Of a DNA stretch of 33,040 nucleotides, positions 25,501 through 33,040 are shown piece by piece (the first letter of the stretch is position 1; every line of letters starts with the position of its first letter). Source of the DNA: Bdellovibrionales bacterium (GTDB taxonomy: Bacteria; Bdellovibrionota; Bacteriovoracia; Bacteriovoracales; Bacteriovoracaceae). A model generated the notes under the pieces. The model was not told the DNA's origin, ran no database searches, and worked only from the letters and a program-made list of their open reading frames with translations. Made by a program: the position numbers and the translations under genes. The stretch is from positions 1 through 33,040 of the forward strand of contig DAOWEO010000108.1 of the NCBI GenBank assembly GCA_030638415.1, in the 5' to 3' direction.

Positions 25501-26500
25501 GAATTTTGTCCTGCAAACAAACCATTCGTCCACCAGCACTATCTTGTGCATTTACATTTAGAAGATACACTGTGTTTTCATTCATTAAAACCTGAGATTT
25601 AATTGAACTAAAGTCTAACCATGGTAAAACAAAGTCCTGTAATTCCACCTTGCCCATGAGGTAATTAACTCCTCTCTTTCTATGAAAGTCTCCAACAAAA
25701 TCATACTTACTATTGAGAATAACTTTCTCAATATTTGCCATACGTACAAACTTATCACCGTTTCCACTTACTTTAATTTTCATCTTTAGATTATCGATAT
25801 TGGCCAAGGTGCCTACAGCACTGAACTTATTTAACCCCCAGTTAATCGAAGATTTACTAAGTGAAATTATATTCCTGGTTAAATTTCCTTCGAGCTTAAC
25901 ACCATCAAAGTAATCATTTACTGTGTTTGAATAATTTTCCAAGCTTAGCTTGAAATTAAAACGTTTATCTATATTTTTCAGTTTAAACTCTGGAATTATA
26001 TATTTAACGTCACCATCTTGATAAGATAAGTCAATACCATCCAATGATGAAATCCGAAATGGAAGTATTCCCAAGCTTCGTTTCAATTCTAAATATAAAT
26101 AGGTAGCATTCAGTTTTTGACGTGTAAATAAAGAGACTTTATCTTTTCTATTAAGGGAGAGATTCCGAATTAAGACACCTTCTACTGAAATGTTTTTTAT
26201 TTTAATATTTCTTGTAAAAAAACTTAAAAAATCAAAATTAAAATCTACCTTTGAAATATTAACCTCAAAAATATCTCCACTACTTTCATAACGAATTTTG
26301 ATATTCTTAGCTACTGTACCAAAAGGTAACGTTGGCAACACTGATTTTATTAAAACATGATAACCATGCATACCAAGTAGAGTATTCAACCGACTATTGA
26401 TCTGAGAGGATACGTAGTCACTCCTAACGAATTGCCATGCACCAAAAGACATAAAAAATATAACACAAAAAAAGAAAAAAATTATTTTCTTATTTTTCAT
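22502..26500 (-). CDS. tamB: TamB/AsmA-like inter-envelope bridge protein
   Basis: A 1332-residue protein with one N-terminal signal anchor (KIIFFFFCVIFFMSFGAWQF) and a very long beta-strand repeat region. This architecture forms a hydrophobic groove from inner to outer membrane, used for phospholipid transport. The TamB C-terminal domain (DUF490) is clear: GQIDIEPLKSKFMFKGNDF, DVKGDTKNPVADL, SSEPVLAESDILSLLMIG and a final VDFKFMMDFE. The Omp85 gene starts on its ATGA, and the alpha-solenoid gene overlaps its start by 11 bases. The ribosome site is poor, as expected for coupled translation. Length is close to E. coli TamB (1259). It probably spans the periplasm in complex with the Omp85 product. 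Confidence 0.93.
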   Translation of the reverse strand: MKNKKIIFFFFCVIFFMSFGAWQFVRSDYVSSQINSRLNTLLGMHGYHVLIKSVLPTLPFGTVAKNIKIRYESSGDIFEVNISKVDFNFDFLSFFTRNIKIKNISVEGVLIRNLSLNRKDKVSLFTRQKLNATYLYLELKRSLGILPFRISSLDGIDLSYQDGDVKYIIPEFKLKNIDKRFNFKLSLENYSNTVNDYFDGVKLEGNLTRNIISLSKSSINWGLNKFSAVGTLANIDNLKMKIKVSGNGDKFVRMANIEKVILNSKYDFVGDFHRKRGVNYLMGKVELQDFVLPWLDFSSIKSQVLMNENTVYLLNVNAQDSAGGRMVCLQDKIPVFDIKNKRLLVSKQKINLKNVFLGNLLKFVKGKQLEIDGSVNGNVILEWNSQGISINSVMPLNVQRFKLLDILNIPNVVTLDKFNLNIPFSKKAISLDGNLKIENTNINFAGTVGTELQINARNSHIVFDELGLIGGVPLKGDTQGDLRIISGAQDSFLEYKFKGSGFSALDYFIGNPEGKLRYHFNTNKLNFEVDRSKLGQAQLSGIGRFDFNKNSLSSLSIKVENAEVKDLDNALKSILPSDLLQWSNVLQGRFNCDVLYEGVLSQNRFAIDIKATSPYLFILDEPFENFSLHLSDVDHVLKISNLSLFKNKKKLAGQATLNLNSNSFEFMIFGAPVSVKYFEVFRNMNLNFNSNLSFESSGKGTFTDYTSRTVFKLDKTIVSNSSIGDSFLEVYNIGSEFFVTANLFGKEVESSLYLNTNRKNKGKRSFAQLKIGIDDLKKYLAILNPSLVMNSYLKGAVDLDISSDFQWKQFDDLNLVFSLKNFFLKTSDDLILNKRNSSFKIENGVANKQQLSIVGKKTKLMIMADGKLGSHFSGDLKLKTSVEWLQTILSNVVEHASGDFVLDAHLNNVKKIYDLTTSVVAKKISIIPKEKMIVLRGVDLSLEQRGMEVHLQSCSGIINSGQFQTSGKMKMGSSYPEVYFDYNISNMGLNLLKNSTISLSSFGKVFGNDRPYTIEGGVSLESGLIASELSDIAGENRDAGYDRSYLPRIMRVANSPFLNINMDYVFTNPLVIQNSLVELYLRGKGKVVGDLNNIRPLGQIDIEPLKSKFMFKGNDFIIEKGIIKFNDSYVSEDINPSLQIVGKSSIGQYDVTVDVKGDTKNPVADLSSEPVLAESDILSLLMIGITANQANNMNEAERRLATSVGIGSIFANQLRLGKELNNMFGVKLSVMPELSEDNSNYVDSISSTGNGTKIRTSTKIQLRKKIKENIELSFSSTVGGTSEQTQKINVNYNFNKHISLEGLYEVRDTTIENRLTEPESLGVDFKFMMDFE

Positions 26501-28088
26501 TTAGGATCCACAGGCGGTGCTTCACCAGTCTATAATCTGGAGAAACTGAATGTACCTTGGAAAAATACCGTTTTGCATCTTCCCAATAACGGTGCTTAAA
26601 GCATAATTCACCTTGTTGATATATTACTTCTAATTCTAACTCATATTGTAAATAAGGAGATGATAATAATTGCTCTGCTACAGATAGTGCTCTATTAATA
26701 TCGAGAGCTTCTTTAAAGTATAATATTTTTAAATATAAAAGCTCATTGATAAATTCGTTATCATCTTTTGGAGCGATTCCCTCTAAGAACTCTATATAAA
26801 ACAAAACTAACTTAGAATCAGAAAGCATGTGCAGCATTGTAAAATAATCTCTGTATGCAACATAGTGCTCCTCATTTGACATTGCAATGAGAGATCGCTT
26901 TATGGCTAAAGCATGCTTTTGATCTATATCATGATATAGGCTATTTAAGTTTTGTTCTTCAATAGGACTCTGTACATCCTGGAAAAATATCGATGTTGCG
27001 GTACTGTCATCACCCAAAAAAAATAGAGTATTATTTTTATCTAATACTCGGAGCTTTGCTCGTACCTCCTCTAATTGCTTTTCATTGCCTACCTTACTTA
27101 AAAATATAATATCTTTTTCGAGCCTTTTTATCATATTCTCTCGAATAAGCTTTCCATGAATAAGATCAGTTGCAAAATCAAATTCATTTGCCAGAATTGT
27201 TTTGTCTTCTGAATCAATCAACGACATCGAGTCAAGTGCCTTTAATATAGCAAGAATATCTTTCTCGTAATCAAAGTTAGTGCAAAACCTCTCCTGATGC
27301 CCAAGTGCAACTTCTTTTACCTTGTATACATAACTTCTATTTTTCGAGATAAGTGCATACTTTAAAAGATACAGAACACCAAAAGATTCATTAGGGAAAA
27401 ATACTAAATATTCATAAAGAAGATTTACAAATTCCCTAAGCTCTCCTGCTTCAAAGTCAGTAGCCTCAGAGTAAAGATAAAATTCTTCTAAAATAATTTC
27501 AAACAGATACTGAGATTTCTTCCAGTAGTCCCCCTCTCCATAATAAAAATGGTTAAACAGCATAGAAGCAAGACTAGTTTTTTTATCCTTTAAGGTCTCA
27601 TCGATAGCCTGATAGTTTTCTTGCTGTAACAAGAACTGAATAGCATATACTTCAACAATCCCTTCGACTTTATAATTATCTTTAAATATTTTTATAAATA
27701 CTAATCCCTGCGTAAAATTCTTACGTTCCAAAAGGTGCTCTATATAGGTGATGGCAACTTTTTTTGCTTCACTAATATTTCCCAACTCAATTAGAGTTTC
27801 CCACCACCCTTTCAGAAATAAAGCATCCTCCCATTTTTGTGGGACAGTACTGAAGTCCTTTAACAGGCTAAACCGTATTTTAACAGGGATCTCTGAGTTG
27901 AATGTCTGGTAAAATTCCCAGTTAGTATCTAATGAGTTAAGTTTTTGTAGAACAATATAAAAGATGGACCAATATTCTCTTTGCTCCTGCAATGAAATAT
28001 CTTGAAAACGAAGCGAGTACAACACTTCATATGCTTCTTTATAACGCTGTTGATTAACAGCCAATCGTGCTGATGCAATATCAGACAT
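26490..28088 (-). CDS. Alpha-solenoid (TPR-like) cytoplasmic protein coupled to tamB
   Basis: A 532-residue protein without signal peptide or membrane segments, almost wholly helical. Tetratricopeptide-like repeats are visible at both ends: ARLAVNQQRYKEAYEVLYSL near residue 6, and QGELCFKHRYWEDAKRYFSK near residue 495. The middle is divergent. No enzymatic motif was found. ATG 28088 follows GGAG at about 5 bases. It lies 29 bases after accC, and its end overlaps the tamB start by 11 bases, so it is made in step with TamB. It may act as a cytoplasmic adaptor for the envelope machinery or for fatty-acid supply; this rests only on position. TPR calls this divergent are uncertain in detail. Confidence 0.75.
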   Translation of the reverse strand: MSDIASARLAVNQQRYKEAYEVLYSLRFQDISLQEQREYWSIFYIVLQKLNSLDTNWEFYQTFNSEIPVKIRFSLLKDFSTVPQKWEDALFLKGWWETLIELGNISEAKKVAITYIEHLLERKNFTQGLVFIKIFKDNYKVEGIVEVYAIQFLLQQENYQAIDETLKDKKTSLASMLFNHFYYGEGDYWKKSQYLFEIILEEFYLYSEATDFEAGELREFVNLLYEYLVFFPNESFGVLYLLKYALISKNRSYVYKVKEVALGHQERFCTNFDYEKDILAILKALDSMSLIDSEDKTILANEFDFATDLIHGKLIRENMIKRLEKDIIFLSKVGNEKQLEEVRAKLRVLDKNNTLFFLGDDSTATSIFFQDVQSPIEEQNLNSLYHDIDQKHALAIKRSLIAMSNEEHYVAYRDYFTMLHMLSDSKLVLFYIEFLEGIAPKDDNEFINELLYLKILYFKEALDINRALSVAEQLLSSPYLQYELELEVIYQQGELCFKHRYWEDAKRYFSKVHSVSPDYRLVKHRLWILNEK

Positions 28089-28117
28089 TTTAACTCCATT
28101 AAATAAAATATTCTCTC

Positions 28118-29467
28118 TTATATTTTACTTAATTTTTCCGTTAAAAAACTCGTACTGTAATTATTGCCCCTAAAGTTCTCATCGCATAGGATTTCCTGAT
28201 GCAACGCAATATTCGTATCAACTCCACCTATTAGAATCTCACTAAAAGCTCTCTCCATTCTACGAATACACTCATCGCGATTCTTACCATGAACAATGAT
28301 TTTTGCTAGCATTGAATCATAAAATGGTGGCACTTTATAACCTGAATAAATAAAATCATCCACACGAATACCAAACCCGGCAGGACGATAGTAATGGGTT
28401 ATTTCTCCGGGACTCGGAGCGAAAGTCTCAGAGTTCTCTGCATTAATACGGCACTCCAATGAGTGACCTACAAAATTAACATCACTTTGAGTAAGAGGGA
28501 GCTTTTCTCCTTCCGAAATTTTGATTTGTAACTCTACCAGATCAAGACCTACCCTCATTTCAGTTACTGGATGTTCAACCTGAATTCGAGTATTCATTTC
28601 CATGAAATAGAATTTTTTAGATTCTTGATCATATATAAATTCAACTGTTCCAACAGAATCATATTTTACAAACTTGGCTAACTCTACTGCTGAGTTACAT
28701 ATTTCTTCACGTTTCTCATCATTCAACAAGGAGCATGGTGACTCTTCAATAATTTTCTGATAACGCCTTTGTACTGTACAATCTCGCTCTCCAAGATGGA
28801 TTACGTTTCCATGCTGGTCCGCTACAATTTGGACTTCGACGTGTCTTGGTGAAACAATATATTTTTCTATAAAAATCGTATCATCACCAAAAGCCGCTTT
28901 AGCCTCAGTTTTTAGTAACTCAAGAGAAGGAAGTAGCTCTGCAATTGCATCAATGCGCTTCATTCCCTTTCCACCACCACCAGCAGAAGATTTTATTAGG
29001 ACTGGGAATCCCATTTTTTCTACCGCTGTAATAATAGCTGCAGAGTCCACTCCATTGACCAAAATTGGTTCCAAAATAGGTAAACCTGCTTCAACAGCAA
29101 TCTTTTTTGAATATATTTTATCACCCATTTTTTCAATCAGCTCAGCTGATGGGCCAATAAAAGTAAAACCCCACTCTTTGCACATTGCTGCAAATTCTTT
29201 ATTTTCAGAAAGGAATCCAAAACCAGGATGAATAGCATCGGCTTCTGAAATTTCTGCTGCTGTTAATATTGATGGCATAGATAGATAGCTCAATGCTGCC
29301 TTGGCAGGCCCTATACATACTGACTCATCAGCAAGCTTGACGTGCAATGAGTCCTCGTCTGCTACCGAGTGTACTGCGACACTCTCTATCCCCATATCTC
29401 GGCAAGTCCTTAGAACTCTGACCGCAATCTCACCGCGATTAGCGATGAGAATTTTTTTAAATGCCAT
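28118..29467 (-). CDS. accC: Biotin carboxylase subunit of acetyl-CoA carboxylase
   Basis: ATP-dependent carboxylation of the biotin on AccB, the first half of malonyl-CoA synthesis for fatty acids. It has 449 residues, the same as E. coli AccC. Visible are the N-terminal KKILIANRGEIAVRVLRTCR, the ATP-grasp glycine loop KSSAGGGGKGMKRI, ERDCTVQRRYQKIIEE, and the MNTRIQVEHPVTE signature near the active site. The start ATG lies 15 bases after accB, with AGGA upstream. It is part of the aroQ-efp-accB-accC cluster. Confidence 0.98.
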   Translation of the reverse strand: MAFKKILIANRGEIAVRVLRTCRDMGIESVAVHSVADEDSLHVKLADESVCIGPAKAALSYLSMPSILTAAEISEADAIHPGFGFLSENKEFAAMCKEWGFTFIGPSAELIEKMGDKIYSKKIAVEAGLPILEPILVNGVDSAAIITAVEKMGFPVLIKSSAGGGGKGMKRIDAIAELLPSLELLKTEAKAAFGDDTIFIEKYIVSPRHVEVQIVADQHGNVIHLGERDCTVQRRYQKIIEESPCSLLNDEKREEICNSAVELAKFVKYDSVGTVEFIYDQESKKFYFMEMNTRIQVEHPVTEMRVGLDLVELQIKISEGEKLPLTQSDVNFVGHSLECRINAENSETFAPSPGEITHYYRPAGFGIRVDDFIYSGYKVPPFYDSMLAKIIVHGKNRDECIRRMERAFSEILIGGVDTNIALHQEILCDENFRGNNYSTSFLTEKLSKI

Positions 29468-29482
29468 CTCAAAATCCTACTG

Positions 29483-29917
29483 TTATTTTATTTTAAATAA
29501 AACCTGTCCAAATTCTACAAAGCTCTCATTCTCAACACAAATTTCTACAATTTCACCACTAAAATCGGCTTCAATTTCATTCATGATTTTCATCGCTTCA
29601 ACAATACACAAAACCTTTCCTTGAGAAACCTTATCCCCTACTTTTGAATATGGCTGCGAACCAGGAGATGGTGCAGTATAAAACGTTCCTACAAATGGGG
29701 ACGTTATTTTTCGAGTGCCATCGTCAACTTCTTCATCACTTCCACTACTCAGCGAACCAACAACAGCTGGAGCTATTGCCTGTGGCATTGGCATATATTG
29801 TGTTCCCTTTCCTGAGAAAGATACCGAATAACTCTCTTGTTCTGATTCATATTGAAGCTCTTCGACTCCAGAAGACTTCGCTAATTCAATAAATTCTTTT
29901 AATTTTTCTAAATCCAC
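29483..29917 (-). CDS. accB: Biotin carboxyl carrier protein of acetyl-CoA carboxylase
   Basis: A 144-residue carrier. The N-terminal helix begins MDLEKLKEFIELAKSSGVEE, followed by a Gly/Ser/Pro-rich linker and a C-terminal biotinyl domain. That domain has PFVGTFYTAPSPGSQPYSKV and the biotin site VEAMKIMNEIEAD (Lys110). The GTG start at 29917 follows GAGGT. The gene lies between efp and accC with gaps of 11 and 15 bases. The thumb-like region typical of AccB is preserved (FYTAPSPGS). Confidence 0.97.
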   Translation of the reverse strand: MDLEKLKEFIELAKSSGVEELQYESEQESYSVSFSGKGTQYMPMPQAIAPAVVGSLSSGSDEEVDDGTRKITSPFVGTFYTAPSPGSQPYSKVGDKVSQGKVLCIVEAMKIMNEIEADFSGEIVEICVENESFVEFGQVLFKIK

Positions 29918-29928
29918 ACAGACCTCTC

Positions 29929-30501
29929 TTATTTTTCTTTTACTCTTTCAACATAATCACATGTTCTAGTATCTATTTTTATTAATTCATCTTCGTCAAC
30001 AAACAACGGAACGATTACCTGTAATCCTGTTTCCATAATTGCTTTTTTAGTACCACCTTGCGCGGTATCACCTTTCAAACCTGGATCTGTCTGTTTAACT
30101 CGTAAGACAACAAAGTTTGGAACTTCAACGTCAATAGGTCGTCCATTATAATATAGAATCTGCAGTCGCATCCCCTCTTGCAAATAGCCTCTGGCCTCCC
30201 CAATATTCTCCTCGGTCAGATGAACAGTTTCATAAGTTTCTTGATCCATAAAGTTAAAACCATCTGGGTCCTGATACATATACTCCATCTCTTTTTCTTC
30301 TAGGTCTGGTCTTGAAGCCCCTGTGGTTACTCCAGACTTAAACGTCCTTTCTATCACCTGACCAGTTTCAAGATTTTTAATTCTTGCTTTCACAAAAGCA
30401 GACCCTTTACCAGGATTTGTATGATCTGATTTTACAATCGCATAGACCTTACCTTCCAATTCTATCTTTAAGCCTTTCTTTAAATCAGTTGTCTGAAACA
30501 T
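29929..30501 (-). CDS. efp: Translation elongation factor P
   Basis: Relieves ribosome stalling at polyproline. The 190-residue protein has three beta domains: an N-terminal KOW-like domain with the loop NPGKGSAFVKAR, an OB domain, and a C-terminal domain ending in DTRTCDYVERV. Lys32 at the loop tip (PGKG) places it in the lysine-modified type, not the arginine-rhamnosyl type. No modifying enzyme (EpmA/EpmB) gene lies in the window, so modification state is unknown. The ATG has AGGAAGG upstream, 12 bases after aroQ. Confidence 0.97.
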   Translation of the reverse strand: MFQTTDLKKGLKIELEGKVYAIVKSDHTNPGKGSAFVKARIKNLETGQVIERTFKSGVTTGASRPDLEEKEMEYMYQDPDGFNFMDQETYETVHLTEENIGEARGYLQEGMRLQILYYNGRPIDVEVPNFVVLRVKQTDPGLKGDTAQGGTKKAIMETGLQVIVPLFVDEDELIKIDTRTCDYVERVKEK

Positions 30502-30513
30502 TTTACCTTCCTC

Positions 30514-30954
30514 TTAATTTTCTAATACTTGAATATATTCAATCCCAAGCAGATAGGCAACTTTTCCAGCACCTTCTATTGTAACATTTGCCCCCATCGC
30601 GGTTATTCTTCTCTGGCGAAATTCTTCACGCATGGCCACCTGAGACAAATGAACCTCAACCACAGGTATTTTCAATAATTTAAGTGCGTCCGAGATAGCA
30701 ACACTAGTATGAGAATATCCAGCTGGATTAATGACTAGACCAGTAGAATTTCGAGCCTCCTGTATCCAATCAATAATATCTCCTTCCGAATTACTCTGCT
30801 TCCATTGCAGTACTAAATCAGGATATTTCTTCTCTACCAACTTATCTGTAAAGTGAGTAATAGAATCAAGTGATTCGGTACCATAGAACTCTGGCTCTCT
30901 CTCTCCTAATAAATTTAAATTGGGACCATTAATAATATAGATTTCAGATGCCAT
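30514..30954 (-). CDS. aroQ: Type II 3-dehydroquinate dehydratase
   Basis: Third step of the shikimate pathway. The 146-residue product has INGPNLNLLGEREPEFYG (catalytic Tyr24, Arg19), the QSNSEGDIIDWI segment, INPAGYSHTSVAI and VEVHLSQVAMREEFR (catalytic His102). Start ATG 30954 follows GAGG. It opens the aroQ-efp-accB-accC cluster. A 74-base gap to the upstream TPR gene has no clear terminator, so it may be read from the pilQ unit; no convincing promoter was found there. Confidence 0.96.
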   Translation of the reverse strand: MASEIYIINGPNLNLLGEREPEFYGTESLDSITHFTDKLVEKKYPDLVLQWKQSNSEGDIIDWIQEARNSTGLVINPAGYSHTSVAISDALKLLKIPVVEVHLSQVAMREEFRQRRITAMGANVTIEGAGKVAYLLGIEYIQVLEN

Positions 30955-31028
30955 AACGCCTCTAACTTACTGTTTAATAATGATGAAAATTAGCAAGATG
31001 AGGTAGTATTGTAAACTATTTTATCAAG

Positions 31029-32060
31029 TTAGGATTTTAAGCGAGTTGCTCTCTCTTTGACTTTTTCTAGAAATTTTAACAACTTAGCTTTTTTTATAAC
31101 ATTTACCGACGATGCGGTCATATCGTTAGCTTTAGCCTGTGGTTCAATATTTTTAATTTTTTGATCAAATATATCCATCAGTTGCTCTCCGCTACTTTGG
31201 TTAATATCAATCTGTCCTACCAGCTGCTGTTGAATATAGGCTTGCTTTTCCTTTAATGTTTCAGCCAAACCATCTTGCCGAATATCAGAGGGCCCCGTCT
31301 GTAATAACTCTTTAACTAACTCTTCTGCCTTGATCCATAACTTTTGAGTTATATAGATATCTAGCATCGATGATGTGTGGAAGTAGGATGTACTCTCTTG
31401 CTTCTCTTTAGGTTGTGCAACCTCCAAGTAAGCTGGTATCTCCTCCGCTTTCACGGGACTTACGCTTATTGACTCAGTACCATTTTCTGGCTCTTTAACA
31501 TGGGGAGAGATATCCATCTGCACCCACTTATCAATAGATTCATCATTTGCAGTATGATCTAAATCTTCAACAGGAAAGTACGAACTATCAATTGTCTCAG
31601 TTGGTAATCTTCGCTGATCATCACGATGTGAAATGATAGTAGGCTGGCTCAAGTACTCCTCTAGCTTTTTAACCTGTAAGCTTACTTCCTTGGCACGTGG
31701 ATTTAAAAAAAGTATATTTTTATATGAGTTCAGTGCCTCTGCATATTTACCCAACTTATAGGCAGAATCCCCAAACAATTGTTGTAACTTTAAATTTTCA
31801 GGATACTTATGTACCAATGGAGCTAATGTTGCACAGCTTAGATCATCTTCCCCACGCTCTGCATAACACTCTGATAGACATATAAATCCATAAACAGAGT
31901 GAGGATTTTGCTGTAATCCTTTTTTTAGAATCTTAAGTGCATCTTCAAACTGCCCCATTTTTATATATATTTCCGCAAGAGGAGCAAAGACTGAAGACTC
32001 AGGCTTCTTTTTAAGTTTCGCAGTGTATTTTAAAATTAAAGACGAATAATTTGCATTCAA
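31029..32060 (-). CDS. TPR protein downstream of the pilQ-type secretin
   Basis: A 343-residue cytoplasmic-looking protein. The N-terminal 140 residues hold about three tetratricopeptide repeats, for example APLAEIYIKMGQFEDALKIL and FGDSAYKLGKYAEALNSYKN. A polar, probably disordered linker follows (about 145-235), then a C-terminal helical region with ITQKLWIKAEELVKELLQ. There is no signal peptide. The TTG start at 32060 is supported by AGAGG spanning the secretin stop; the only nearby ATG is out of frame. It is translationally coupled to the secretin, so it probably serves the type IV pilus or a related secretion apparatus. Partner unknown. Confidence 0.8.
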   Translation of the reverse strand: MNANYSSLILKYTAKLKKKPESSVFAPLAEIYIKMGQFEDALKILKKGLQQNPHSVYGFICLSECYAERGEDDLSCATLAPLVHKYPENLKLQQLFGDSAYKLGKYAEALNSYKNILFLNPRAKEVSLQVKKLEEYLSQPTIISHRDDQRRLPTETIDSSYFPVEDLDHTANDESIDKWVQMDISPHVKEPENGTESISVSPVKAEEIPAYLEVAQPKEKQESTSYFHTSSMLDIYITQKLWIKAEELVKELLQTGPSDIRQDGLAETLKEKQAYIQQQLVGQIDINQSSGEQLMDIFDQKIKNIEPQAKANDMTASSVNVIKKAKLLKFLEKVKERATRLKS

Positions 32061-32063
32061 CTC

Positions 32064-33040
32064 TTAACCTCTATCCACTAAACCAGCTTTTTCCTGATTA
32101 ATAATTCTCGGAGTTAAAAATATAATTAGCTCATTCTTTTTGACTGTTGGTGTTTCCGGTCCTCTAAAAAACCAACCAATAATTGGAATATCCTTTAAAA
32201 AAGGTACTCCACTCTTAGTTTCATCTTTTTGATAGTTATAAACTCCACCTATTACAATTGTTGAACCATTATCAACTAATACATTTGTATTAATTTTTCG
32301 TGTATTCTTATTTGGAGGCCCTCCTCCAGCAACCATAAAAAACTGCTCTTTCTCAACTGCAACCTCTAAAACAATCGAACCATCATTTGTCACTTGGGGT
32401 GTAACTTCCAAAGATAACGTTGCATCCATCTGCTCATATGAAGTTTCTCTAGTATCCCCTACTCCTGAGACAACAGCATAACTAATCTGATCAACTGTAG
32501 TTATTTTTGCCTTTTCCTTATTCTGTGTAATGACTTTAGGACTTGCAATCACCTTTCCTTTCGATTCTGTTTCTAGTAGTTCTAGACTAAAATTTAAGTC
32601 AAAAATCCTACCAAAACGGCCAATCCCTACTGTTGCAAATTTTCCGATATTATTTTCATCTTTGAAAGCGGCAGTACTAAAAGCAAAGCCTGGGCCAAAA
32701 TCACTAACACCACTTGCTGCTGTCCCCACAATGCTGCTGGTCGTAGCCTTGTTTCCAATAGGGTCATAGCCTAAATTTAAACCATTACTTAAACCAATTC
32801 TTTTAGCATGTGTTTCTGACACCTCTACAATTTTGGTTTCAATTGAAATTTGTGGTGTCTGAGTATCTAAAGACTCAATAATTTTTTTTAGTTTTTCAAT
32901 AACATCTACCTTATCTTTTACAATAAAGGAGTTCGTCCTATTATCACTAGATATCTTTCCACGCCCTGGAGTTAAATAGTCAGTAAGAATCTTAGTCATA
33001 TCTTCCAGTGAAGCATAACTAATAGGAAAAATTTTAGTTA
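32064..33040 (-). CDS. pilQ: Type IV pilus secretin (PilQ-like), 5' end cut by window edge
   Basis: C-terminal part of an outer-membrane secretin. The frame stays open to the window end (an in-frame ATG at 32999 is internal), with upstream residues PISYASLEDM continuing the N1/secretin fold. Visible are RTNSFIVKDK, the SIETKIVEVSE strand, VIASPKVITQNKEKAKI, and the secretin signature VPFLKDIPIIGWFFRG. The RTNxxIVxD-IxxLxxxIxxLDxxxPQxxIExxIVE order is more like PilQ than GspD; an export secretin is the alternative. It is followed after 3 bases by the TPR gene. Confidence 0.85.
   Translation of the reverse strand, partial: TKIFPISYASLEDMTKILTDYLTPGRGKISSDNRTNSFIVKDKVDVIEKLKKIIESLDTQTPQISIETKIVEVSETHAKRIGLSNGLNLGYDPIGNKATTSSIVGTAASGVSDFGPGFAFSTAAFKDENNIGKFATVGIGRFGRIFDLNFSLELLETESKGKVIASPKVITQNKEKAKITTVDQISYAVVSGVGDTRETSYEQMDATLSLEVTPQVTNDGSIVLEVAVEKEQFFMVAGGGPPNKNTRKINTNVLVDNGSTIVIGGVYNYQKDETKSGVPFLKDIPIIGWFFRGPETPTVKKNELIIFLTPRIINQEKAGLVDRG

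Noticed and set aside
30955..31028. Possible promoter in the gap before aroQ (TTGATA and TACAAT)
   Set aside because: The two hexamers are only 8 bases apart, so they cannot form one promoter; no other good pair seen.
1..33040. tRNA genes, CRISPR arrays, insertion sequences or phage genes
   Set aside because: Gene-free gaps are all under about 150 bases, and no clustered repeats, transposase or integrase motifs were seen.

Overview
The window (33,040 bases, A+T-rich by eye) looks like chromosome from a Gram-negative bacterium with an outer membrane. A secretin, an Omp85 barrel protein, TamB, lipoprotein signals and secreted proteins with cleavable signal peptides support this. The A+T bias, the pilQ / aroQ / efp / accB / accC neighbourhood, and the pairing of small secreted proteins and a matrixin protease with housekeeping genes are most like Bdellovibrionota (Bacteriovorax/Halobacteriovorax-like predators). 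That assignment is inference and rests on no marker-gene comparison. Both ends cut genes: recA at the left, a pilQ-type secretin at the right. No rRNA, tRNA, CRISPR array, IS element, prophage or gene-free stretch over about 150 bases was found.

Left part (1-9053, mostly + strand). recA (5' truncated) is separated from recX by a strong GNRA-loop hairpin. alaS follows, with an orphan family-5 solute-binding lipoprotein overlapping its stop by one base. Next come a small secreted protein with a FlgT-C-like pattern and, on the minus strand, a tight pair of tiny genes, one resembling an isolated histidine-kinase DHp helix pair. A divergently transcribed AMP-forming acyl-CoA ligase and rpoZ follow; rpoZ has a near-consensus sigma-70 promoter and a bidirectional terminator shared with lon.

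Middle part (9109-19561, minus strand). A small secreted AMIN-like protein and lon form an operon with a clear promoter. Upstream of it lie a secreted matrixin metalloprotease with a GlyGly-CTERM-like tail, overlapping the gene for a secreted, membrane-anchored partner; a GT-C-like polytopic membrane protein; and a divergent UvrA paralogue. In the paralogue, the degenerate ATPase motifs all fall on one of the two composite nucleotide sites. Then come rpsI and rplM, with a terminator and a well-formed promoter carrying upstream A/T repeats.

Right part (19686-33040, minus strand). Transcription order is pilQ, a TPR gene, aroQ, efp, accB, accC, an alpha-solenoid gene, tamB and an Omp85/TamA-like gene. 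Several junctions overlap or are very close, so this is probably one long transcript or two. It combines type IV pilus secretion, lipid precursor synthesis (biotin carboxylase and its carrier), EF-P and envelope biogenesis.

The most unusual items are the one-sided UvrA paralogue coupled to a membrane protein, the matrixin/partner pair with its sorting tail, and the stand-alone HDLSN mini-protein pair.
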